Source: Archangiaceae bacterium (GTDB taxonomy: Bacteria; Myxococcota; Myxococcia; Myxococcales; Myxococcaceae). Taken from it: DNA of 21,237 bases. Shown here in pieces: positions 1 through 7,898 of this stretch. Position numbers and translations under genes: made by a program. The notes under the pieces were generated by a model, which was not told the origin of the DNA, made no database searches, and saw nothing but the letters and a program-made list of their open reading frames with translations. The stretch covers positions 1-21,237 of the forward strand of contig JAHFDQ010000027.1 of assembly GCA_023248915.1 (NCBI GenBank), read 5' to 3'. Position 1 is the first letter of the stretch. Each line of letters starts with the position of its first letter.

Positions 1-574
1 CGGACTTCGTCTGCACGGCCTCGCCGCGCTGCAACTTGCCGAAGTCCGGCCCCTCGGTGACTCCCAGCGCCCTCGCCGCGTCGAGGTTGAAGCGCCCCGG
101 CCGCTCGGCTTCCTTCACCACGTAGCCGAGCGCGTTCACCCGGTGCTCGGCCTGCACCGCCCGCACCTCGTAGTTGCCGCGCGCCAGCACGTCGCCGCCC
201 TTCAGCTCGACTATCTCGATGGGAAAGGCCAGCCGCTCGACGCCCAGGTGCACCGCGGCGTGCAACAGCCGCTTGGCCGGCGCCGGGCCGTACAGCGTCA
301 GCGGCTCTTCCCGCCCCGTCATTCCCAGGGTGCGCAGAAAGCCGATGATTCCCAGGTAGTGGTCGGCGTGGAAGTGGGTGAAGAAAGCCGCGTCGATGGC
401 GAAGCCGGTGCCGTACCGAATCATCTGGCGCTGAGAACCTTCACCGCAGTCGAACAGCAGGCTGTCGCCGTCGGCCTTGACGGAAATGCCCGACAGGTTC
501 CGGTTGATGGTGGGTTGCGCCGCCGACGTGCCGAGGAACGTCAGCCGCAAGATGGAGATGCCGCTCGCGCCCAT
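1..574 (-). CDS. rnz: Ribonuclease Z (tRNase Z), C-terminal part cut off by window edge
   Basis: Metallo-beta-lactamase-fold endonuclease that removes 3' trailers from tRNA precursors in the cytoplasm. The visible 191 residues start with ILRLTFLGTSAAQPT and contain the zinc motif HFHADH at residues 67-72. They also contain the RNase Z type segment AEHRVNALGY with a metal-ligand His at about 144, and FGKLQRGE near the cut end. The family is usually about 300-320 residues, so about 40% lies outside the window. The ATG at 574 was chosen because the conserved beta strand follows directly; its Shine-Dalgarno is weak. The gene starts 38 bases after the pyrophosphatase stop on the same strand, so co-transcription is likely. 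Identification rests on the motifs and is firm at family level. Confidence 0.9.
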   Translation of the reverse strand, partial: MGASGISILRLTFLGTSAAQPTINRNLSGISVKADGDSLLFDCGEGSQRQMIRYGTGFAIDAAFFTHFHADHYLGIIGFLRTLGMTGREEPLTLYGPAPAKRLLHAAVHLGVERLAFPIEIVELKGGDVLARGNYEVRAVQAEHRVNALGYVVKEAERPGRFNLDAARALGVTEGPDFGKLQRGEAVQTKS

Positions 575-612
575 GTCCGTGCCCGGAGTGCCGCGCGCGA
601 ACGCGCCCGCCG

Positions 613-3126
613 CTAGACGGCCTTCGCGGGCGTCTTCAGCGCCGCCGGTGGCTGCTCTTCCACGCGGGCCTTCGCTCCCGAGTTGGGAGTCTCGACTCCC
701 GACTCGATGCGCATGCCGTAGAAGGACCGGTAGACGAAGAAGGCCGAGACGACGATGAAGGCCGCCGCCAGCACGAAGGTGAGGGGGCGATTCGTCTTCC
801 CAATCTGCACCGCCAATTCGACCGCCAAGAGGCCGAAGAGGGTGGTGAACTTGATGACTGGATTCATGGCCACCGAGGAAGTGTCCTTGAACGGGTCGCC
901 CACGGTGTCGCCCACCACCGTCGCCGCGTGCAATTCGGTGCCCTTGGCCTTCAGCTCGACCTCGACCACCTTCTTCGCGTTGTCCCAGGCGCCGCCGGCG
1001 TTGGCCATGAAGATGGCCTGGTACAGGCCGAACAGCGCAATCGACACCAGGTAGCCGATGAAGAAGTACGGTTCCAAGCAGGCGAAGCCCAGCGTGCCGA
1101 AGAAGACCGCCAGGAAGATGTTGAACATGCCCTTCTGCGCGTACTGGGTGCAGATTTCGACGACCTTCTTCGAGTCGGTCACCGAGGCCTTCTCGACGCC
1201 TTCGAGCTTGATGTTCTTCTTGATGAACTCGACCGCGCGGTAGGCGCCGGTGGACACCGCCTGCATCGAGGCGCCCGAGAACCAGTAAATCATCGCCCCG
1301 CCCATGATGAGCCCGAGCAGGAACGGCGCGTGGATGAGCGACAGGTTCACCAGGTACTCGGCCTTCAGCCCGTCGGTGAGCATGAACATGATGGAGAAAA
1401 TCATGGTGGTCGCGCCCACCACCGCCGTGCCGATGAGCACCGGCTTGGCCGTTGCCTTGAAGGTGTTGCCGGCGCCGTCGTTCTCTTCCAGCAGCTCTTT
1501 GCCCTTCTCGAAGTTCACGTCGAAGCCGAACGTCTTCTTCACCTCTTCCTTCACGTTCGGGACGGTCTCGATGAGCGAAAGCTCGTACACCGACTGGGCG
1601 TTGTCGGTGACCGGGCCGTAGCTGTCCACCGCGATGGTGACCGGGCCCATGCCCAAGAAGCCGAAGGCGATGAGGCCGAACGCGAACACCGGAGACGGGT
1701 CGATGGTCGAGCCCGGAATGGGGAACAGTTGCCCCAGCCCCATCGTGCTGACTCCGTACCCGATGCCCATCAGGGTGACGATGACGACGCCCATCCAGTA
1801 GGCGCTGAAGTTGCCCGCCACCAGCCCCGAGATGACGTTCAACGACGCGCCGCCCTCGCGGGACGCAATCACCACTTCCTTGACGTGCCGCGACTCGGTC
1901 GAGGTGAAGACCTTAATCATCTCGGGGATGACGGCCCCCGCCAGCGTGCCGCAGGTGATGATGGTCGACAGCTTCCACCACAAGGTGGAATCGCCGTGGA
2001 GGTTGGGAATGAGGAAGTAGGACACCGCGTAGGTGACCGCCACCGACATCAGTGACGTCAGCCACACCAGGAAGGTGAGCGGGTGCTCGAAGTTCATCTT
2101 CACGGCGTCGCCGTACTTGGCCTGCTGGATGACGCCGTTGACCGAGTAGGAAACGAAGCTGGTCACCACCATCATGATGCGCATGGTGAAAATCCAGACC
2201 AAGAGCTGAACCTGAATCGACTCCGCCCCCAGCCCCAGCCCCTTGGTCGCCAGCATGATGAAGAGGATGAGCGCCACGCCGGTGACGCCGTAGGTCTCGA
2301 AGCCGTCGGCCGACGGGCCCACCGAGTCGCCCGCGTTGTCGCCGGTGCAGTCGGCGATGACGCCGGGGTTGCGCGCGTCGTCTTCCTTGATTTTGAAGAC
2401 AATCTTCATCAGGTCCGACCCGATGTCGGCAATCTTGGTGAAGATGCCGCCGGCGATGCGCAGCGCGGAAGCGCCCAGGCTCTCGCCGATGGCGAAGCCG
2501 ATGAAGCACGGGCCGGCCATCGAGCCGGGAACGAAGAGCAGAATGCCCAGCATGATGAGCAGCTCGACCGAGATGAGCATCATCCCGATGCTCATGCCCG
2601 CTTGCAGCGGAATGGCGTAGACCGGGTAGGGCTTGCCGCGGAGGCTGGCGAACGCCGTACGCGAGTTGGCGAAGGTGTTCACGCGAATGCCAAAGGCGGC
2701 GACACCGAAGCTGCCGGCGATGCCCACCATCGAGAACAGCAGAATGATGATGACCTTGCCCCAGGTCATGTCCGGGTCTTCGGTCAGCACCCCGAAGTAC
2801 AGGGCGATGACCGCGCCGATGAAGACCTCGAGGATGAGGATGAACTTCAGCTGCGTCATCAGGTACGTCTTGCAGGTCTCGTAGATGAGCTCGGACACCT
2901 CGAGCATCGCCTGGTGCACCGGCAGGTTCTTCAACTGCATGTACTGCAACATCCCGAAGGCCAGGCCGGCCAGCGACACCCCGATGCCGATGAGCAACAG
3001 CGTGCGGCCGTCGAGCGCGCCCGAGAGGAACTTCTCCTGCTCGAACAGCGGAACCTTGAGGGTCGCTTCGCTCGCCCACGCCGACGCCGCGGACAACACT
3101 GCCAGCAGACCTGCCGTCTTCTTCAT
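613..3126 (-). CDS. hppA: Membrane-bound ion-translocating pyrophosphatase (divergent H+-PPase type)
   Basis: Integral membrane enzyme of 837 residues that couples pyrophosphate hydrolysis to cation pumping. Visible family motifs are DIGSDL (234-239), the triple-Asp loop DCTGDNAGD with D259, D263 and D267, SADGFETYG (272-280), and the C-terminal GGAWDNAKK (711-719) with VGDTVGDPFKDTS (738-750). GNTFKATA (553-560) carries Lys at the position that separates K+-independent (Lys) from K+-dependent (Ala) enzymes, so K+-independence is inferred. The DxGADLxGKxE motif is one residue shorter here and its terminal Glu is not evident, so this is not a textbook member. The N-terminus (residues 1-19) looks like a signal peptide. 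The ATG at 3126 has GAGGAG six bases upstream; the open frame extends far upstream only because of GC bias. The ion pumped, H+ or Na+, cannot be settled from sequence alone. Confidence 0.93.
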   Translation of the reverse strand: MKKTAGLLAVLSAASAWASEATLKVPLFEQEKFLSGALDGRTLLLIGIGVSLAGLAFGMLQYMQLKNLPVHQAMLEVSELIYETCKTYLMTQLKFILILEVFIGAVIALYFGVLTEDPDMTWGKVIIILLFSMVGIAGSFGVAAFGIRVNTFANSRTAFASLRGKPYPVYAIPLQAGMSIGMMLISVELLIMLGILLFVPGSMAGPCFIGFAIGESLGASALRIAGGIFTKIADIGSDLMKIVFKIKEDDARNPGVIADCTGDNAGDSVGPSADGFETYGVTGVALILFIMLATKGLGLGAESIQVQLLVWIFTMRIMMVVTSFVSYSVNGVIQQAKYGDAVKMNFEHPLTFLVWLTSLMSVAVTYAVSYFLIPNLHGDSTLWWKLSTIITCGTLAGAVIPEMIKVFTSTESRHVKEVVIASREGGASLNVISGLVAGNFSAYWMGVVIVTLMGIGYGVSTMGLGQLFPIPGSTIDPSPVFAFGLIAFGFLGMGPVTIAVDSYGPVTDNAQSVYELSLIETVPNVKEEVKKTFGFDVNFEKGKELLEENDGAGNTFKATAKPVLIGTAVVGATTMIFSIMFMLTDGLKAEYLVNLSLIHAPFLLGLIMGGAMIYWFSGASMQAVSTGAYRAVEFIKKNIKLEGVEKASVTDSKKVVEICTQYAQKGMFNIFLAVFFGTLGFACLEPYFFIGYLVSIALFGLYQAIFMANAGGAWDNAKKVVEVELKAKGTELHAATVVGDTVGDPFKDTSSVAMNPVIKFTTLFGLLAVELAVQIGKTNRPLTFVLAAAFIVVSAFFVYRSFYGMRIESGVETPNSGAKARVEEQPPAALKTPAKAV
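679..706. repeat. Long inverted repeat inside the 3' end of the pyrophosphatase gene
   Basis: Arms 679-691 and 694-706 are 13 bases each with one mismatch, separated by two bases. The core is GGGAGTC/GACTCCC. It encodes part of the hydrophilic C-terminal tail after the last membrane helix, about 65 bases before the stop. The right half contains CTCGACTCC, the opening of the short repeat family found at 13775-13833 and 16013-16117, so it may be a diverged member. Confidence 0.6.
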
Positions 3127-3133
3127 TTGCCGA

Positions 3134-3139
3134 CTCCTC
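3134..3139 (-). promoter_or_regulatory. Ribosome binding site of the pyrophosphatase gene
   Basis: GAGGAG on the minus strand lies six bases before the ATG at 3126. It fixes the start among a very long open frame that runs upstream to beyond position 5500. Confidence 0.75.
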
Positions 3140-3285
3140 GCCCCGCTCCGAGAGGCAGCGGAAGGCCCGCGGAGGGCCGCTGCGTACCACGAGTTCCGAC
3201 TTGACTTGAAGCAAGAAAAGACGCACCGCGGCAATTTCGCGCCCACCATTGCGATCGCCGGGCCACGCCGCGTTAATGCTGGTCC

Positions 3286-4593
3286 ATGGACGACACGGCC
3301 GGCGGCCCCGCCCGAGGGCGATTCACCCGCTTTCGCAAGCTGGCGACGCTGTCGGCGCAGCTCTCCACCGACGTGCTCAGCCGGGGGGTGAAGCGGCTGG
3401 CCGGGCAGGACGGGTCGATGTTGAGCAAGGGCGCGGCCGAGAAGGTGGTGGCGACGCTCGGCGAGCTGAAGGGCGCCGCGATGAAGCTCGGCCAGATGAT
3501 GAGCATGGAACCCGACCTGGCTTCCCCCGAGATTCGGGCGGTGCTGGCGCGGTTGCAGAACCAGGCTCCGGCGATGCCGTTCGCCACCGTGCGGCGGGTG
3601 GTGGAAACCGAGCTGGGCGCGCCTCCCGAGGCGCTGTTCGCGGAGTTCTCGGTCGAACCGATGGCCGCGGCCAGCCTCGGACAGGTGCACCGGGCGAAGC
3701 TTGCCGACGGGCGCACCGTGGCGGTGAAGGTGCAGTACCCGGGGGTCGGCGAGGCGCTCACGTCCGACTTCGAGAACCTGGGCACGCTGGTGAAGACGCT
3801 GTCGCGTTCGACCAAGCTGCTCGACGGGCGGGCCTACTTTCAGGAATTGCGCAACGAGATGCTGCTCGAGGTGGACTACCGGCGCGAGGGCGAGCTCGCC
3901 CGGGCCTACGCCGCCGCGGCCGCTTCGCTGCCCGAGCTGAAGGTGCCCGACGTGGTGGCCGACCGCACTTCCACCCGGGTGCTGACGCTCGAGCTGCTCG
4001 AGGGGCCTACCTTGAAGGACCTGCTCGCGAAGAGCGCGACGGGCGAAGTGGCCAACGACGAGCGCTTCCGCATTTCCCGGCTGCTGGTGCGTGCCATCTA
4101 CGGGCCGTTCCTGGTTGGAGGCGAAATCCACGCCGACCCTCACCCCGGCAACTTCGTGGTGATGCCCGACGGCCGGCTGGGCGTGCTCGACTTCGGCTCG
4201 GTGAAGCGCTTCTCGCCTACCTTCAGCGAGGCCTGCCGCGACCTGTTGCGCGGCGCGGTGCACGGCGCCGACTTCGACGCCCTGGCGCTGATGCGCCGGG
4301 TGGGCTTTTCCATCGAGCTGCCGGACGAAGAGGCCCGGCCGCTGCTGCGCGAGGCGCTGCACATCACCGGCCGGCCGCTTCGGACCGACGCCTACGACTA
4401 CGCGCGCTGCAAAGTCACCCGCGACCTGAAGCTGTTGTTCGGCCAGCACGCGTCGAAGTTCCTCAAGCTGCGGCCCCCGGCCGAGGCGGTGATGTTCTTC
4501 AAGGCCGTCGGAGGGCTGTCGCAGGCCTTGCGCCTGCTCGGCGCGACGGGGGACTTCAGGTCGGTCTACGGAGAGCTGGCCCGGCTGGCCTGA
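3286..4593 (+). CDS. AarF/ABC1/UbiB-family atypical protein kinase-like protein
   Basis: 435-residue member of the ABC1 (ADCK/UbiB) family, whose members act as ATPases or atypical kinases linked to isoprenoid and quinone lipid metabolism. All signature elements are present in order: the KxGQ motif with K67 (KLGQMMS), the Ala-rich loop AAASLGQVHRA (127-137), the lysine strand VAVKVQYPG (145-153), the ExD motif E195-x-D197, the catalytic HADPHPGN (282-289) and the metal-binding DFG (302-304). No membrane helices are obvious at the C-terminus, unlike E. coli UbiB. The start at 3286 precedes a natural N-terminus. There is no clear Shine-Dalgarno, but a TTAATGCT element sits just upstream. The gene stands alone, divergent from hppA, so its precise partner (ubiquinone, menaquinone or other lipid) is not deducible here. 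Confidence 0.93.
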   Translation: MDDTAGGPARGRFTRFRKLATLSAQLSTDVLSRGVKRLAGQDGSMLSKGAAEKVVATLGELKGAAMKLGQMMSMEPDLASPEIRAVLARLQNQAPAMPFATVRRVVETELGAPPEALFAEFSVEPMAAASLGQVHRAKLADGRTVAVKVQYPGVGEALTSDFENLGTLVKTLSRSTKLLDGRAYFQELRNEMLLEVDYRREGELARAYAAAAASLPELKVPDVVADRTSTRVLTLELLEGPTLKDLLAKSATGEVANDERFRISRLLVRAIYGPFLVGGEIHADPHPGNFVVMPDGRLGVLDFGSVKRFSPTFSEACRDLLRGAVHGADFDALALMRRVGFSIELPDEEARPLLREALHITGRPLRTDAYDYARCKVTRDLKLLFGQHASKFLKLRPPAEAVMFFKAVGGLSQALRLLGATGDFRSVYGELARLA

Positions 4594-4628
4594 GGCCGCG
4601 GGACCGCCCACCTGTTCAGGGCCCCGAG

Positions 4629-4826
4629 CTACTTTCGCCGGCCGTCGAGGCGCGGCGGATTCTGCGCCATGAACGGGTTGGTGGGCTTGCCGGCGCGGTG
4701 GGCCTGAGGCGCGGGCGCGGGCTTCGCCGCGGGAACGGGAGCGGCAGCCTTGGCCTGGGTCGCCGGCTGCTTGGGAGTGGCCGGGGCCGCGGTCGGCGGT
4801 GCGGGGGACTTGGTCTTCTTGGGCAT
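4629..4826 (-). CDS. Small Ala/Pro/Lys-rich protein, function unknown
   Basis: 65-residue product starting MPKKTKSPAPP, low complexity and very rich in Ala, Pro and Lys, ending NPPRLDGRRK. The composition resembles the basic tails of histone H1-like bacterial proteins, but there is no folded domain, no signal peptide and no membrane segment, so no function is assigned. The ATG at 4826 was preferred over the upstream frame to 4931, which runs into the promoter of the divergent cupredoxin gene; AAGGCG lies a few bases before it. It converges on the ABC1 kinase gene with a 35-base gap. The low-complexity composition leaves some chance that it is not a real gene. Confidence 0.6.
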   Translation of the reverse strand: MPKKTKSPAPPTAAPATPKQPATQAKAAAPVPAAKPAPAPQAHRAGKPTNPFMAQNPPRLDGRRK

Positions 4827-4916
4827 GGAGCGCCTTGTAAAGCACGAACGCCAGGGACCTGCGAGGCCTGGCGCGCAATTCCGGCGACGTCGAGGCGGGA
4901 CCCACGCCGGGCGGTG

Positions 4917-4922
4917 TACTGT
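4917..4922 (+). promoter_or_regulatory. Candidate -10 box of a leaderless promoter
   Basis: TACTGT fits TANNNT and lies seven bases before the ATG at 4930. There is no Shine-Dalgarno sequence for that start, so transcription probably begins at or next to the start codon. Confidence 0.45.
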
Positions 4923-4929
4923 GCCGCCC

Positions 4930-5622
4930 ATGTTCGACGCGCTCGCTTGGGTGGTGGGGACGCTGCTGTTCGCCGCGCCCGCCTACGAGGAGATTCAGGT
5001 CGCCGACGGAGGCACCATCACCGGGCAGGTGCGGCTCGCCGGCCCGGCGCCCCAGAGGCCGCCCCTCAAGGTGGACAAGGACGTGGCCCTGTGCGGCGCC
5101 ACCCAGCCAGACCTGACCTACGTGGTCGGCCCCGACGGAGCCCTCGCCAACGCCGTCGTCGCCATCGACGACATCGCGCGCGGCAAGCCCGTCGGCAAGC
5201 CCGAGGCGTTCCTCGACCAGAAGGGTTGTCGCTTCTCGCCCCGGGTGCTCGCGGTCCCGAAGGGGACCCGGCTCGAGATTCGGTCGTCGGACCCGACGCT
5301 GCACAACACCCACGTCCAGCGCGCCGGCAAGACGGTGTTCAACGTCGCGCTCCCCTTGCAGGACATGAAGGTGACCAAGAAGCTGAAGGAAGCGGGCGTT
5401 CACGAAATCGGCTGTGACGTGCACTCGTTCATGAAGGCCTGGGCCTTCGTGAGCGAGCACCCGTACGTCGCGGTGACCGACGAGAAAGGCCGCTTCCAGC
5501 TCGGCGACGTCCCGCCAGGCACTTACCGGCTGCGCGTCTGGCACGAGGCCGCCGGCGAGAAGCAGGTGGCCGACGTGACGGTGCCGGCCGGCGGGACCGC
5601 GAAGGTGGACTTCAGCCTCTAG
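4930..5622 (+). CDS. Secreted cupredoxin-like protein with carboxypeptidase-regulatory-like fold
   Basis: 230 residues. A short hydrophobic N-terminus (residues 3-17) looks like a signal peptide, placing it in the periplasm or outside. The central part has spaced type-1 copper ligands: His125 (TLHNTHVQ), then Cys162, His165 and Met168 in GCDVHSFM, the order seen in plastocyanin-like domains. The C-terminal 50 residues (YVAVTDEKGRFQLGDVPPGTYRL...) form a carboxypeptidase-regulatory-like beta sandwich. The front part (GGTITGQVRLAG) looks like another such strand set. This arrangement is known in proteins annotated as methylamine-utilization or plastocyanin-like. Copper binding and an electron-transfer role are inferred. 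The ATG at 4930 gives a proper signal peptide; the gene is divergent from the 65-residue protein. Confidence 0.8.
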   Translation: MFDALAWVVGTLLFAAPAYEEIQVADGGTITGQVRLAGPAPQRPPLKVDKDVALCGATQPDLTYVVGPDGALANAVVAIDDIARGKPVGKPEAFLDQKGCRFSPRVLAVPKGTRLEIRSSDPTLHNTHVQRAGKTVFNVALPLQDMKVTKKLKEAGVHEIGCDVHSFMKAWAFVSEHPYVAVTDEKGRFQLGDVPPGTYRLRVWHEAAGEKQVADVTVPAGGTAKVDFSL

Positions 5623-5637
5623 AGCTCTCGACTAGAG
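5617..5637. terminator. Possible weak bidirectional terminator between convergent genes
   Basis: CTCTAG at 5617-5622 and CTAGAG at 5632-5637 form a short inverted repeat. It contains the stop codons of both convergent genes. There is no T-run, so the assignment is tentative. Confidence 0.25.
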
Positions 5638-5991
5638 CTGCACGTCCGGCGGCGGCGGCGGCGTGCGCTCGTAGGCGCAGAGGGCGGCGTGGCGCGGCTT
5701 CTTGGCCTCGTCGTCCTCGTCCGGAGGCAGCTCGAGCTGGAAGCAGTCGCTGGCGAGCTTCAGGAAGGCCGCGTGCGCGTCGACGGCCACCGCCGGGTCG
5801 TAGAAGAACAACACCCACTTGTTCTTCTTGGCGGGAGTGAATCCCGGCGGTGCCTTCGAGTTGTAGTCGTCGTCTTCGGTGCTGAGCTCGACCTGCATCG
5901 TCTTCGCGCGCATGGCGCCCGCGACGGGCAGCCAAACGCGCAGGCAGCCGCCAAGGAGGAACGCGCACGCGACGACGGTCCAGTGCTTCAT
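5632..5991 (-). CDS. Small predicted lipoprotein, function unknown
   Basis: 119 residues beginning MKHWTVVACAFLLGGC, a lipoprotein signal peptide with Cys16 as the predicted lipidation site. The mature part is hydrophilic with acidic patches (ELSTEDDDYN, PPDEDDE) and a Pro-rich C-terminus (TPPPPPDVQL). No known domain is recognised. The start is set by an ATGA overlap: the ATG at 5991 overlaps the TGA stop of vapC. That coupling is odd because VapBC pairs usually stand alone; it may only reflect insertion of vapBC in front of an older gene, or loss of the original promoter. It converges on the cupredoxin gene with a 9-base gap. Confidence 0.8.
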   Translation of the reverse strand: MKHWTVVACAFLLGGCLRVWLPVAGAMRAKTMQVELSTEDDDYNSKAPPGFTPAKKNKWVLFFYDPAVAVDAHAAFLKLASDCFQLELPPDEDDEAKKPRHAALCAYERTPPPPPDVQL

Positions 5992-6380
5992 GCTCGCTCC
6001 GCCTCGATTCCAAGGCGGAGGCCAGGAACCCGGGCGAAGTGCGAGCGATTCCGAGTCAGCAGCGTCGCCGACTGGGCGAGGCACACTCCTGCGATGAGAT
6101 AGTCGGCCGTGCCAATCGGCTTGCCTTCCGCCTCGAGCTGCCGCCGAACTTCGGCGGCGTGCTCACCGGCCTTGGCGTCGAAGGGGACGATATGAAGCGC
6201 CGCGAGGAGACTGCTGACTTTCTTGCGGCTTCCATCTCCGGTCACTCCGCTCAATAGCTCGAAGGAGTTGATGGCCGTCGTCGCCAGGTGCCCCGTCGCG
6301 ACTTCCAGCCGGATTCTTCCGTGGCCAGGTTCGCGTCCACGAAGGTAGTCGATGAGAATGTCCGAGTCGGCGATCATCAT
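5988..6380 (-). CDS. vapC: VapC-type PIN-domain toxin ribonuclease
   Basis: 130 residues, the usual size for VapC, a metal-dependent RNase that cleaves tRNA or rRNA when freed from its antitoxin. The acidic residues of the PIN fold are visible: Asp in IADSDILIDYL near the N-terminus, Glu in INSFELLSG, Asp in GTADYLIAG, and the closing TRNRSHFARVPGL. It overlaps the vapB stop by four bases (ATGATG context, so either of two adjacent ATG codons may be used). It ends in a four-base overlap with the lipoprotein gene. Its codon use is less GC-biased than its neighbours, which fits a horizontally acquired cassette. RNA target unknown. Confidence 0.92.
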   Translation of the reverse strand: MMIADSDILIDYLRGREPGHGRIRLEVATGHLATTAINSFELLSGVTGDGSRKKVSSLLAALHIVPFDAKAGEHAAEVRRQLEAEGKPIGTADYLIAGVCLAQSATLLTRNRSHFARVPGLRLGIEAERA

Positions 6381-6616
6381 CTCCAGCTCGCTCTCGCGCG
6401 CCCGACCGAGTCCTCCAGCGAATCCGCCGTCTTCGCGTCCAGCGTTCCACCGGCGGCCAGCGCCGCTGCGATGCGTTCGCGACGGGGCCCTTCCTCCGCG
6501 AGGAACAGCTCGATTGCCTGCCCCACGAGCCGCGAAAAGCCTTTCTCCCCGCGCTCGGCCGCCAACTCCAGCAACTTCGCCCGCTGTCCGTCTGAAAGCT
6601 CAATGGTTGTGCGCAT
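6377..6616 (-). CDS. vapB: VapB-type ribbon-helix-helix antitoxin
   Basis: 79 residues starting MRTTIELSDGQ, the beta strand and turn of a ribbon-helix-helix DNA-binding domain, followed by helices (RAKLLELAAERGEKGFSRLVGQAIELFL). The C-terminal tail (TLDAKTADSLEDSVGRARASWR) would wrap the toxin. It presumably represses its own promoter, aided by VapC. The ATG at 6616 matches the family N-terminus better than the GTG two codons upstream at 6622. The gene lies directly after an AT-rich, palindrome-containing stretch likely to be its operator. Confidence 0.9.
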   Translation of the reverse strand: MRTTIELSDGQRAKLLELAAERGEKGFSRLVGQAIELFLAEEGPRRERIAAALAAGGTLDAKTADSLEDSVGRARASWR

Positions 6617-6618
6617 AT

Positions 6619-6650
6619 ACACTAACTTAATGTGTCATGCACATGCATGT
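6619..6650 (-). promoter_or_regulatory. Likely VapBC promoter/operator with palindromes
   Basis: An AT-rich island in otherwise GC-rich DNA just upstream of vapB. It holds a perfect 10-base palindrome ACATGCATGT at 6641-6650, with a second TGCATG-like half next to it. Another inverted pair is ACAC/GTGT at 6619-6622 and 6632-6635. Ribbon-helix-helix antitoxins bind such short repeats at their own promoters, so autoregulation is inferred. Confidence 0.5.
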
Positions 6651-6676
6651 CAAGCGCCGAGGGGGGGTGGCGGTGG

Positions 6677-7825
<1,149 letters not shown>

Positions 7826-7830
7826 TCGAC

Positions 7831-7837
7831 CCTCCCT
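7831..7837 (-). promoter_or_regulatory. Ribosome binding site deciding the diiron protein start
   Basis: AGGGAGG on the minus strand lies five bases before the ATG at 7825. It supports this start over the upstream in-frame ATG at 7897. Confidence 0.7.
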
Positions 7838-7887
7838 ACATCTCAATTCCAAACATCGCTGCCCACCTTCGGGGGTGAAGCGATAAG

Positions 7888-7893
7888 TAGTCT
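7888..7893 (+). promoter_or_regulatory. Candidate -10 box of a leaderless promoter
   Basis: TAGTCT lies five bases before the ATG at 7899. No Shine-Dalgarno is present, which suggests a leaderless transcript for the RapA-like gene. Confidence 0.4.
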
Positions 7894-7898
7894 CCACG

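Noticed and set aside
3249..5417. 722-residue plus-strand open frame overlapping the ABC1 kinase gene
   Set aside because: Arg/Gly/Ala-rich shadow frame. The kinase motifs KxGQ, HADPHPGN and DFG are in another frame.
3127..5544. Upstream extension of the pyrophosphatase reading frame
   Set aside because: It runs through the divergent kinase gene and other genes, has low-complexity Arg/Gly/His composition, and the ATG at 3126 has a strong ribosome binding site and signal-peptide-like N-terminus.
7826..7897. 24-residue N-terminal extension of the diiron protein (start at 7897)
   Set aside because: It would abut the divergent RapA-like start and has no ribosome binding site, whereas AGGGAGG precedes the ATG at 7825.
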